Shown here: one piece after another, positions 32,475 to 40,231 of the stretch
How positions within the stretch are numbered: the stretch's first letter is position 1
Layout of the letters: each line of letters opens with the position of its first letter
NCBI RefSeq assembly: GCF_001468085.1
Contig: NZ_LNZB01000004.1
Location: 21,511-85,510 of the forward strand
DNA from: Legionella waltersii
GTDB lineage: Bacteria; Pseudomonadota; Gammaproteobacteria; Legionellales; Legionellaceae
Direction of reading: 5' to 3'
Length of the DNA: 64,000 nt
Program-made: the position numbers and the translations under genes
Notes under the pieces: generated by a model
The model's database searches: none
What the model was told of the DNA's origin: nothing
What the model saw: only the letters and a program-made list of their open reading frames with translations

Positions 32475-33351
32475 AACCTAATTGTTTTAACATTCGCTCG
32501 TCATCCGCCCAACCGGATTTTACTTTACACCAACATTGCAAGAACACCTTTTTGCCCAGCAATTTTTCCATGTCGATGCGAGCGCTAGTAGCCATTTCTT
32601 TGAGTTTTTGGCCTTTGTCTCCAATAATCATGCGCTTATGGTTGTCCTTTTCAACTAAGATTAAGGCATGTATGCGTATCAACGTTCCTTCATCTTTGTA
32701 GGATTCAATTTCAACATTAACAGAATACGGCAATTCCTGACCACAGGAACGAAATATTTTTTCACGTATTAATTCAGCGCATAAAAATTTGGTTGAACGG
32801 TCAGTAAATTGATCATCTGGAAATAAATGCGGTCCTTCAGGCAAGAAGCTTAGTAGCTTATTCTGGAGTTCATCAACTTGTTGACCTGTTTTAGCAGACA
32901 ATGGGATGATTGAAACAAACTCATGTCGCTGGCTCATTTCTTGAATCCAAGGCAGTAGTTTTTCTTTTTCAGCAATTTTATCGACTTTGTTGATGACCAA
33001 AATACAAGGCACCTTAGCCTTTTGAATCATTTCTAATACGTATTGATCTTCCTCTTTCCAATAGGTTCCATCCACAACAAACACAACGACATCAACATCT
33101 CGCAATACACTAAGGGCTGTTTTATTCATCATGCGATTAATGGCTTTTTTATTGTTTTGATGAATTCCGGGAGTATCTACATACACGTATTGATAGTCCC
33201 CTTCGGTACGTATTCCGAGAATACTATGACGTGTAGTTTGGGGTTTTCTTGACGTGATACTGAGTTTTTGCTCCAAAATCTGATTCAGCAAGGTAGATTT
33301 ACCAACATTAGGCCGACCAACTAAGGCGATATAGCCACAATAACTCACCAT
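32464..33351 (-). CDS. era: GTPase Era
   Basis: Ribosome-assembly GTPase that binds the 3' end of 16S rRNA. The 295-residue protein has G1 GRPNVGKSTLLN, the conserved switch region ITSRKPQTTRHSILG, G3 DTPGIH, G4 NKVD, G5 SAKTG, and a C-terminal KH domain (EKDNHKRMIIGDKGQKLKEMA). AGGAA lies six bases before ATG. In most gammaproteobacteria rnc and lepB lie directly upstream; here the upstream side holds mobile-element copies and a DUF2490 gene on the other strand, so the operon has been cut or rearranged at this point. Confidence 0.98.
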   Translation of the reverse strand: MVSYCGYIALVGRPNVGKSTLLNQILEQKLSITSRKPQTTRHSILGIRTEGDYQYVYVDTPGIHQNNKKAINRMMNKTALSVLRDVDVVVFVVDGTYWKEEDQYVLEMIQKAKVPCILVINKVDKIAEKEKLLPWIQEMSQRHEFVSIIPLSAKTGQQVDELQNKLLSFLPEGPHLFPDDQFTDRSTKFLCAELIREKIFRSCGQELPYSVNVEIESYKDEGTLIRIHALILVEKDNHKRMIIGDKGQKLKEMATSARIDMEKLLGKKVFLQCWCKVKSGWADDERMLKQLGYDH

Positions 33352-33560
33352 TCATAGTTCCTGTTTAGTTTTGGAACATTTTAACAGTCATTTCTAGAAT
33401 AAACCAGGATTTAGGAAAAATCATAACCTTTGTGATTTTCACTAACTCTCTCTTCTTAATTCCGAGACCAATGCTTGATTCCAGGAATTATCATGCGAGA
33501 CGCTCCACCTACGATTGATGATTGCGTCAAGTGGAATAATGAGCATGTTGAAGTTACTTA

Positions 33561-33684
33561 CAGGACTTACGAAAAACCCCAATCTCTTTGTTAAAAGAAC
33601 TTTTTAATTCGGTCATTTAGTCCATCTAAACTCCCTCATTAAAAAGTTCTTTTGCCTCGACCTTGGGGTTTTTCGTAAGTCCTG
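33561..33684 (+). mobile_element. 124-bp palindromic MITE-like element, intact copy
   Basis: This copy has the same length as the one at 28066, with near-perfect 22-bp terminal inverted repeats (CAGGACTTACGAAAAACCCC and its complement). A 5-bp target duplication, ACTTA, lies at 33556-33560 and 33685-33689. The internal perfect 15-bp inverted repeat (33593-33607 with 33639-33653) differs in sequence from that of the 28066 copy, while the loop TTCGGTCATTTAG...CTAAACTCCCT is shared. Taken here as the reference orientation. Confidence 0.88.
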
Positions 33685-33742
33685 ACTTAGCTAAAGTTTA
33701 TTTGGTTCATTGATTTTTTCAAAGTATAGTGAAAAATAGAAC

Positions 33743-33760
33743 CAGGACTTACGAAAAACC
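33743..33760 (+). repeat. Solitary terminal arm of the palindromic element
   Basis: CAGGACTTACGAAAAACC stands alone, 14 bases before the preferred start codon of the DUF2490 gene. It is the left arm only; no partner arm follows until the full copy at 34476. It extends an open frame upstream of the true gene start. Confidence 0.75.
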
Positions 33761-33773
33761 AATAGGCCACACT

Positions 33774-34469
33774 ATGTTCATGACTATCAAATTACTCATT
33801 TTTTGTTCTCTTGTAGTTATGCTAACTCTGTTTGCAACCCCAGGTATAACAAAGGACACGGATAGACAAGTATGGACTAATATGACTGCCATGGGACCCA
33901 TCCATGACAATCACCGCTCAATCAGATACTGGCTTGAAATCCAAGACAGAATTGGTGAGGATGTGTCTCAATTATCTCAGATTCTACTACGTCCTGGTTT
34001 AGGCTATGAATTCTCACCGACCGCCTCTGCCTGGGTAGGCTATGCATTTATTCATACCTATCGCCCCTTTAGCCAACAACCTGTGGATGAAAATCGACTA
34101 TGGCAACAATTGTTATGGTCAAAAAATTACACTCCATTAAAACTGAGTGCCCGGTCGCGATTGGAAGAACGATTTATTCAGCGTGTACCAGAAACCGCTT
34201 GGCGTTATCGACAACTGGTAAAAACCAACATTCATACCACTCTTCCCAAGTATGACGTTGTCATCACTGAAGAGGCATTTATTCACTTAAATAATTTCAA
34301 TTTACAAAAAAACCGAGGTTTTGATCAAAACCGTTTGTTTATCGGTCTTGGATATAAAGCCAGTAAGAATAGTACTGTTGAAGTGGGTTATCTCAATCAA
34401 TTGATCAAACGAACTCGCGGCAATCATTATATTGGGAATTATTTAGCCCTGACCTTGCTTTTAACTTAA
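33774..34469 (+). CDS. DUF2490-type outer-membrane beta-barrel protein
   Basis: The open frame reaches back to a GTG at 33729, but that part reads through a mobile-element arm; ATG 33774 or 33780 begins a signal peptide (MTIKLLIFCSLVVMLTLFATPGIT) and is preferred, giving about 231 residues. The mature part shows DRQVWTNMTAMGPI, repeated amphipathic strands such as LRPGLGYEFSPTASAWVGYAFIH and a final NRLFIGLGYKASKNSTVEVGYLNQ...NYLALTLLLT, fitting a 10-12-strand barrel of the DUF2490 family. Function unknown. Element copies lie on both sides within 100 bases, suggesting that the locus has been rearranged. Confidence 0.75.
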   Translation: MFMTIKLLIFCSLVVMLTLFATPGITKDTDRQVWTNMTAMGPIHDNHRSIRYWLEIQDRIGEDVSQLSQILLRPGLGYEFSPTASAWVGYAFIHTYRPFSQQPVDENRLWQQLLWSKNYTPLKLSARSRLEERFIQRVPETAWRYRQLVKTNIHTTLPKYDVVITEEAFIHLNNFNLQKNRGFDQNRLFIGLGYKASKNSTVEVGYLNQLIKRTRGNHYIGNYLALTLLLT

Positions 34470-34475
34470 ATACAA

Positions 34476-34598
34476 CAGGACTTACGAAAAACCCTCATCT
34501 TTTCGTTATATGAAATTATTAATGCTGTCATTGTGTACTTCTAAACTTCCTCATTAACAATTTCTATGCCTCATCCTTGGGGTTTTTCATAGGTCCTG
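34476..34598 (+). repeat. Degenerate 123-bp copy of the palindromic element
   Basis: Terminal arms CAGGACTTACGAAAAACCCT and its partner (GGGGTTTTTCATAGGTCCTG) enclose a third internal stem, GAAATTATTAATG / CATTAACAATTTC, with one mismatch in 13. The loop matches the other copies at about two positions in three. It has the same orientation as the copy at 33561. The flanking 5-mers differ (TACAA / AAGTT), so no target duplication survives. Confidence 0.8.
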
Positions 34599-34664
34599 AA
34601 GTTTGTGCTTGCTATTTTGATGCAAAATCGAGTAACCTAAATTTGTTTAGAATATGGCCAAAGC

Positions 34665-37600
34665 ATGATGCGAGAATTTGAAACAACGAATGGACAAACC
34701 CAACTTATTATTCCCCTAAGAGTTGCACCTTTTAGCCATCAAGCCATGCCAACGATTACAGGAAGTCTCTTTAGTCAAGAAGCAGGTACGGTGTTGTACG
34801 GCAACTACACCATGGAATACCTACTTCCTGCTGGGGATAAACTACGCTTAATTGCTAATCACCATAAAAAAACAGTACAACTCATGCTGTTTACTCATGA
34901 TTCAGATCTAATTCAACGTCTACCTGGCGAAAGATACTCTTCTTTGGTTTCAAACATTATTAACCGTATTCATCATTACAAACTGCTTTCAGACAGCTAT
35001 AAAAGACCACTAAGTCCTGAACAAGAGGAAAAACTGAAGATTGCAAACCACTGCATCCAATTATTAAGTGGACTATTAAAAAAAGAACGACGATTACAAG
35101 CAAGCGATTTTAAAGGTCATGAAGAGCTAAGAAGAGAAGTCATTGGGATAATCAATGAGTGCAAGAAAAACAATCGCCTTATCGCCATCAACCCAGTGAT
35201 ATCCGAAGGCACTTTAAGTGATATTCTTTATGATGCGCATAAAACTGCTCAACATTATCAATTCAATCGAGTTTATCCTGTATCCCACCAGGATCAAATG
35301 GATTTTAGAAAAATCATCAAAGAACAAGATGGCATTGCAGTTCAACCCATTTTTGTCTGGGACAGTGAAATTCATGTTGGACATGATACAAAAGAGCTTG
35401 ATAATGCTTTAAGGGTAATCTGTCAGCATTATCATTTGTCTCAAGCCAATCAGTTGATCAATTTACCCTCTAACCGCTTTTCCAAATTAGAACAATTTTT
35501 GAAAAAACTATTGAGGGATGGCCAAGATTGGATAGACTACCTGGCCATAGATACAAAGCCGCATCATAAAACCGAAATCCAGGAACGCTCAGATGGTGTT
35601 TCAATTACTAAAATTACACCCTACTACAAACTAAAGGGACTGCAACAAAAAGGATATGATAGCTTAAATGAATTCATGACTGAAATTATTGGGAAGCAAG
35701 TCGATCCTATCGAAGCGTCAGATCCAACTTCTGCCAAAAGTATGCTTGCCCATCTGAATAATGGGCATTGGGTAGTGCTAAGTAAGGAAAAAGCAATCCT
35801 TGTTCGCCAAGACAATAAACTCGTTCAAATTAATTATTTTGTTCACGACCAGCTCTTTTATCCTCTTCCAGAGGGTGATGATTTATATACACTGAGCCAA
35901 ATCAGTAAAAGACACCTGTATTTGCCAGAACGAGCAAGTCTACGCTTAAAAGGGTTTCTTTCTAGAGTTCCAACCTTTTTCTCTCATTTTTTTAGAAGCA
36001 TGCAACGATTTATTGTCCATGACTTGAAAGATGAATTTATCAAACACATTCATGCGGGGCATGTTGATACTTCCTACACAGAAAACGATACATCTTCAGT
36101 AAATAAAAAGGAGAAAACAAAACGAACCTCTCTTCATTTGGCATTGGAGGAGAATGGATTTCTAGCAAATGGCCAAACCATCGAAGAATTTATCGAAGAG
36201 CAAATTAAAAAGAGTCCTTATGTCATCGCAAGGGCAAATCACCCTCCAAGCCCACCAACTTATGAAAACCCATTGCATAGAGTTGCCCATGTGCTGAGGC
36301 ATATTGCAGGATTTTTTATCGATACTAGTGAGCGTAATCCCCTGATTGGAACATTGGCGATGGCCGCTTATGCCTATGGTGCAGGGGCTGTCCTTGCGCC
36401 TAATGCATTAACGTCAATACTCACAAAGCTTCATCTTAAAGGTCTAATTTATGGAATAGAGCCAGTTCAAAAACTTGGACATTTCTTGAATCATGGTAAA
36501 ACCTCAGAAGCAGTTGCAGCATCCATTACCCTTTGGCAAAGCATGGTTGCTGGTGGGAATTTGGATAAATTCTTTATCAATGCAGTCAGCGCTTTAAAGG
36601 AAGATCCAGCTGAAATTGCAATCATTGCTTCTCTTGCCCTAAGCTTGGGATATGGGTTAACCAAGGCTATCCCTGCTTTACAACATGAAATGGGGGATTT
36701 TCCCTATACCAATTATGCGGCTTTAGGAGGGAAAGGTGGAGCAGCTATCTATGATACCATCATGCATCCTGGCGATGATTGGTTACTGGGAAGCTGCAAA
36801 TGGCTTTTCAAGCATATCATTAGTTTAGGAAAACTAACCATTGCGCCCTTTTTTGAATGGTATTATTACGGATACCGAGACGGATTTATTCATGGCTGGA
36901 AAAAAAACCATAGCTTGGTTAAACAACTTGGAAAACAGTTTATAGCTGCTTGCGCCGACTTACTCCTACTAATAGCAACCGTCCCTCTTGTTGAGATAAG
37001 TGCTTTATTTATTCATGTCCCCTTCATGGGCATTAGTAATTTCTTTCAAAAATTGTTAGGCGGTCTAGGTAATCTAAAGGCTCTCGGCAATTTATTTACA
37101 GCAATTGCTCAAAGACCTTCTTCCAACAATTACATTGCTGAATTTCGAATGTCTCCTTTGTATGGATTTACTTCGCCTTTCGGTCACTTTTCGGATAACG
37201 CATTTATTAATATTGGTATTGTCTCATTTCGAATTTTATTTTTACCTTTATGGCAGTGCCTGAAGAATTTCATTCTTTTACCATTAATCGATGTTGTATC
37301 GATGAGCACACGGATATTTCTTACCCTTATAAATCCAGCATCAAGAATCGTCTTATTTGGTCTAGGTAAAGCGCTCTATAGTGTGGGACTAGTTTCTGAC
37401 CTATCAATAGGATTACTATGTACTTTGGCAGCAAAATTAGTCACTGTGGTAACCAATGAAATCGATCAACAAGCTGGCGAACTAAAACATTGGTTGCTTT
37501 CTAGTATTGAAATTAAACGTAGCGAGCTTTTCCACTGGGGATTTCACGAAGAAGATCTATCTCTACATACCGAATTGAATGACAGGCAATATTTCCACGA

Positions 37601-37808
37601 TGATCCACGTCGTGCTGAGTTAATGCCCCATGATGAAAAACATTGTCTATTGGATAATTTGCTCAGTGATAGTTCAATCACTAAAAGCTCCCCTTACTTA
37701 CCTCCCAAGCATTTCCCACCTCTTTTTGAGACTAATTCGTTGCTATCATTCACTTCGGGTTTGCAAAATGACTCTTTGCAACCTAATATTAGCTTAAAAT
37801 TGGAGTAG
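34665..37808 (+). CDS. Large hypothetical polytopic membrane protein, effector candidate
   Basis: I do not recognise this 1047-residue protein. Residues 1-540 are soluble and charged, beginning with LIIPLRVAPFSHQ and containing a His-rich stretch and a Lys/Asp-rich linker around 470-485. From about residue 557 the sequence becomes strongly hydrophobic with perhaps eight or more membrane segments (NPLIGTLAMAAYAYG, AIIASLALSLGYGLT, FIAACADLLLLIATVPLVEI, IVSFRILFLPLWQCL). The last 100 residues are soluble again and rich in Ser, Pro and Leu. There is no N-terminal signal peptide and no strong ribosome binding site at the tandem ATGs (34665/34668). The layout, a big cytosolic N-terminal domain followed by a membrane-spanning part, is seen in some Dot/Icm effectors that sit in host membranes. 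Confidence 0.65.
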   Translation: MMREFETTNGQTQLIIPLRVAPFSHQAMPTITGSLFSQEAGTVLYGNYTMEYLLPAGDKLRLIANHHKKTVQLMLFTHDSDLIQRLPGERYSSLVSNIINRIHHYKLLSDSYKRPLSPEQEEKLKIANHCIQLLSGLLKKERRLQASDFKGHEELRREVIGIINECKKNNRLIAINPVISEGTLSDILYDAHKTAQHYQFNRVYPVSHQDQMDFRKIIKEQDGIAVQPIFVWDSEIHVGHDTKELDNALRVICQHYHLSQANQLINLPSNRFSKLEQFLKKLLRDGQDWIDYLAIDTKPHHKTEIQERSDGVSITKITPYYKLKGLQQKGYDSLNEFMTEIIGKQVDPIEASDPTSAKSMLAHLNNGHWVVLSKEKAILVRQDNKLVQINYFVHDQLFYPLPEGDDLYTLSQISKRHLYLPERASLRLKGFLSRVPTFFSHFFRSMQRFIVHDLKDEFIKHIHAGHVDTSYTENDTSSVNKKEKTKRTSLHLALEENGFLANGQTIEEFIEEQIKKSPYVIARANHPPSPPTYENPLHRVAHVLRHIAGFFIDTSERNPLIGTLAMAAYAYGAGAVLAPNALTSILTKLHLKGLIYGIEPVQKLGHFLNHGKTSEAVAASITLWQSMVAGGNLDKFFINAVSALKEDPAEIAIIASLALSLGYGLTKAIPALQHEMGDFPYTNYAALGGKGGAAIYDTIMHPGDDWLLGSCKWLFKHIISLGKLTIAPFFEWYYYGYRDGFIHGWKKNHSLVKQLGKQFIAACADLLLLIATVPLVEISALFIHVPFMGISNFFQKLLGGLGNLKALGNLFTAIAQRPSSNNYIAEFRMSPLYGFTSPFGHFSDNAFINIGIVSFRILFLPLWQCLKNFILLPLIDVVSMSTRIFLTLINPASRIVLFGLGKALYSVGLVSDLSIGLLCTLAAKLVTVVTNEIDQQAGELKHWLLSSIEIKRSELFHWGFHEEDLSLHTELNDRQYFHDDPRRAELMPHDEKHCLLDNLLSDSSITKSSPYLPPKHFPPLFETNSLLSFTSGLQNDSLQPNISLKLE

Positions 37809-37818
37809 CAACGGTCTA

Positions 37819-37848
37819 AGATGAATGGGGACAAGATGAATGGGGACG
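37819..37848. repeat. 15-bp tandem direct repeat
   Basis: AAGATGAATGGGGAC occurs twice in tandem, the second unit merging with the left arm of the hairpin at 37839. Slippage next to the hairpin is the likely cause. Confidence 0.7.
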
Positions 37849-37873
37849 GACCCCAGTGGGGTCCGTCCCCATT
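37839..37873. repeat. Dispersed GC-rich hairpin repeat, copy 2
   Basis: A perfect 16-bp inverted repeat (AATGGGGACGGACCCC / GGGGTCCGTCCCCATT) has a 3-base centre AGT, 30 bases after the stop of the large membrane-protein gene. It is nearly the same as the hairpin at 26113-26146. It may double as a transcription terminator, although only a short ATTTCT follows. Confidence 0.75.
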
Positions 37874-37880
37874 TCTACTC

Positions 37881-37924
37881 CGGTCGTGGCTCCGTTGGAA
37901 CTGTTCTAAACCGAGCCGCGACCG
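37881..37924. repeat. REP-like GC-rich imperfect palindrome
   Basis: CGGTCGTGGCTC and GAGCCGCGACCG form a 12-bp stem with one mismatch around a 20-base loop. The GC content contrasts sharply with the AT-rich surroundings. Sequence type and size fit REP elements of gammaproteobacteria, but only this one copy is clear in the window. Confidence 0.5.
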
Positions 37925-38044
37925 TGAGGGAGCGGATGAAGTGAGCGTATAACGCTTTCGCTGGATTAACGGCCCTTAAATGGTGACTATTTAACCAGCA
38001 TTGTGTATAATTAACTTAACTAAGGATTTCAGAGGACCATCAGT

Positions 38045-40129
38045 ATGGCTAGAGAACTGCATAAATCTACCAAGAGGCCCCCTCACCTTCAATTTAAATC
38101 AACATTCCAAGAATGGCTTGAAAAAAATTTACAAGATCCTGGGGCAATTCCAGCGATTAAAATAGGGACTACTGGTTTTCAAAATGCTGAAGTTCTTAGG
38201 CAATTTATGCTTAGTAACGTCGGACAAGTCTTTTTAAATGAGAACAGAAGACAATTCGATGAAAAACTCTTTATTCAAAACCAACTTAAAATCGATGCCA
38301 TAGAGTCAGAGTTATTCAAACAGATCATTTTAGGTGCACTGCTCCGAGCCTACATGAATGGTGAAGACGCAAAAGCGGAGAAAATACGTAGATACGCTAT
38401 AGAACTTAACCATCAGATTTTAAGTGAAAATCAAGCTGTTATTTCAGCAAATCATACCCCGAAACCCGATGATGCACCTAGAGGTCCGTCTGAAGGCCTA
38501 ATGTCTACACTACAGATTCTTGAAGGAATTCAAAACAATATTGAAGAGCGTGAAAAACTTGAGCAGAAGTTAGCACTAGCCCAACATCAACAACAATTAA
38601 TGCTTGCTAAACACGACCAGTTTAATCAGGCGATGGCGATTTTTGATACTCAAGATGGACATCTTGACGGATTGGATGTTTTTGCAACAAGGGATTTAGA
38701 CAGACGCGTTCAATGGTATACCAAAGACAGCAAGTGGATTACGGACAGACTTCAAGATGGAGTGAGTGAAAAACTTTATGTGGATGCAAATGGAAAAACC
38801 GTTACCGATTTAAAGAAAGCCGAATTAGTTCTTTCTAAAGGGAAAAAAGTCGTTGTTAATGATGGAGTAGGTTATATTCTTAAAGATAGTCAAGAATTGG
38901 ATGACCTAACTGAACATGAGAAAAAAGCGGCAAAAAATAGTTACCGAGAAGTCCAACAATACACGCGGCAATTAAAGCTCAATGAATTAAAATTAGAAGT
39001 TCTAAGGGATTTAATCGATGTCCTCAATGGTGATAAATTTTATGTGGATGCTGAAGGTAAGCCTGTTCAACCACCTAAAGACATAAAACAAGCAGAATTA
39101 GTTCTTGCTAAGGGACAAAAAGTCGTTGTTAAAGATGGAAAAGGTTATCTTCTTAAAGCAGGCCAAGAGTTTGATAGCCTTACTCAAGATGAGAAAGAAA
39201 CAGCAAATAACAGTTATCAAGAAGCACAACACTATATGAAACAATTTAAAGTGTTGGTTGCAATGCATAAACGTGAAATTGAGTTGGATTTGGGAGCTAC
39301 AGATCTGGCTATACTCATTGAAGATCATGCAATGAAAGCCCCCAAAGGTCATCATGGAGGACTTGACGATAATCTCGTTCGAGTAAGGGATCAACAACAA
39401 ACTTTGAATTTAGAATTAGGTCATCTTTTCGATATGCTTGCTGTCCTTCAAGGACTTAAATATTTCGCTAACAAATCGGGAAAACGAGTTCCGTATGGAG
39501 AAGAGTCTGTCTATATCATTGATGTGAGTCAACAACCAGTACTTGTAAATGGCCAACTCTATGCTATTGATAAATCAGAAGAAATACTCGAAGACACGAA
39601 TGAAAATCGATTTTACTTAGTGCCCAAAGGAACAACGTTGGAAATGTTGAAAAACGAACCCGAAGCTCAAAAAAGAGCTGAGCGATCTTTTGAAAGACTC
39701 AAATACGATCCCTCATCGACAGTTAAAAAACTTGTAAAAGATAACAATGCGTTAGAAGTTAGTTTTATGGAAGGTGAGATAAGCAGACATGCAAGTGATC
39801 TAGCTAACAATTTACAGGTTGGAAAGGAACTTAGTCAATCCCTAGCACCTAGACCGACTCCTAGACCAAGTTCACCCAGAAAGGATGATTTAATGGCACT
39901 CCGAAGAGGAGAGCAACCTGCCCTTACTTATGATGATTTCAGTCATTGTCAAGGAAGATTAGAACCTAAAGCCCGTGATGCTTACTTACAACTCTTAGAA
40001 CAAGCACCCAGATTTGGTCCTATTCCTCCAGAGTTGCAGAGAAAAATCATGAACTTTTTGGATAAACATCATGTAAATCCTTTTGAGAGGACATTTAATC
40101 CAACCCCTTTCAATAATCCTTACCAATAA
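38045..40129 (+). CDS. Hypothetical protein with tandem internal repeats, effector candidate
   Basis: I do not recognise this 694-residue protein. GAGGA lies eight bases before ATG. Residues 150-200 form a Gln/Leu/Glu coiled coil. Residues about 243-311 and 331-402 are two clear copies of a roughly 70-residue module: K-L/F-YVDAxGKxV, AELVL-S/A-KG-K/Q-KVVV, DGxGY-I/L-LK, then a helix LTxxEKxxAxNSY. A third, diverged copy may cover 471-556 (KYFANKSGKRVPYG...). Pro-rich residues 600-615 lead to a short C-terminal domain (LTYDDFSHCQGRL...). There is no signal peptide or membrane segment. It is preceded by a repeat-rich gap and transcribed alone. Confidence 0.7.
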   Translation: MARELHKSTKRPPHLQFKSTFQEWLEKNLQDPGAIPAIKIGTTGFQNAEVLRQFMLSNVGQVFLNENRRQFDEKLFIQNQLKIDAIESELFKQIILGALLRAYMNGEDAKAEKIRRYAIELNHQILSENQAVISANHTPKPDDAPRGPSEGLMSTLQILEGIQNNIEEREKLEQKLALAQHQQQLMLAKHDQFNQAMAIFDTQDGHLDGLDVFATRDLDRRVQWYTKDSKWITDRLQDGVSEKLYVDANGKTVTDLKKAELVLSKGKKVVVNDGVGYILKDSQELDDLTEHEKKAAKNSYREVQQYTRQLKLNELKLEVLRDLIDVLNGDKFYVDAEGKPVQPPKDIKQAELVLAKGQKVVVKDGKGYLLKAGQEFDSLTQDEKETANNSYQEAQHYMKQFKVLVAMHKREIELDLGATDLAILIEDHAMKAPKGHHGGLDDNLVRVRDQQQTLNLELGHLFDMLAVLQGLKYFANKSGKRVPYGEESVYIIDVSQQPVLVNGQLYAIDKSEEILEDTNENRFYLVPKGTTLEMLKNEPEAQKRAERSFERLKYDPSSTVKKLVKDNNALEVSFMEGEISRHASDLANNLQVGKELSQSLAPRPTPRPSSPRKDDLMALRRGEQPALTYDDFSHCQGRLEPKARDAYLQLLEQAPRFGPIPPELQRKIMNFLDKHHVNPFERTFNPTPFNNPYQ
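38771..39250 (+). repeat. Two coding repeats of about 210 bp within the 694-residue protein
   Basis: Units at 38771-38977 and 39035-39250 encode the two copies of the YVDA...NSY module and are recognisably similar at the DNA level, for example around GTCGTTGTTAA. About 57 bases coding a helical linker separate them. They record a tandem duplication within the gene. Confidence 0.75.
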
Positions 40130-40231
40130 TGTTTGTTGAGTCAAAATGACCTGAGCGCGCCTGGAAACAATGCGGCTCTGTTTAAGACTTTAGTACCGAA
40201 AACAAGTAGCTGTGACAGGGAATTAATCAAA

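Larger units (their letters stand above)
33352..33773. other. Intergenic region upstream of era with mobile-element copies
   Basis: This gap holds an intact 124-bp element (33561-33684) and a solitary half-arm (33743-33760). The 200 bases next to era show no gene and no trace I can recognise of rnc or lepB. Confidence 0.6.

Noticed and set aside
33729..33773. Upstream extension of the DUF2490 gene from a GTG
   Set aside because: The extension translates a mobile-element arm and would place charged residues ahead of the signal peptide.
33561..34598. Repeated 20-bp units resembling a CRISPR array
   Set aside because: The units are inverted pairs at element ends with irregular spacing and conserved inner sequence, not direct repeats with unique spacers; no cas gene is near.
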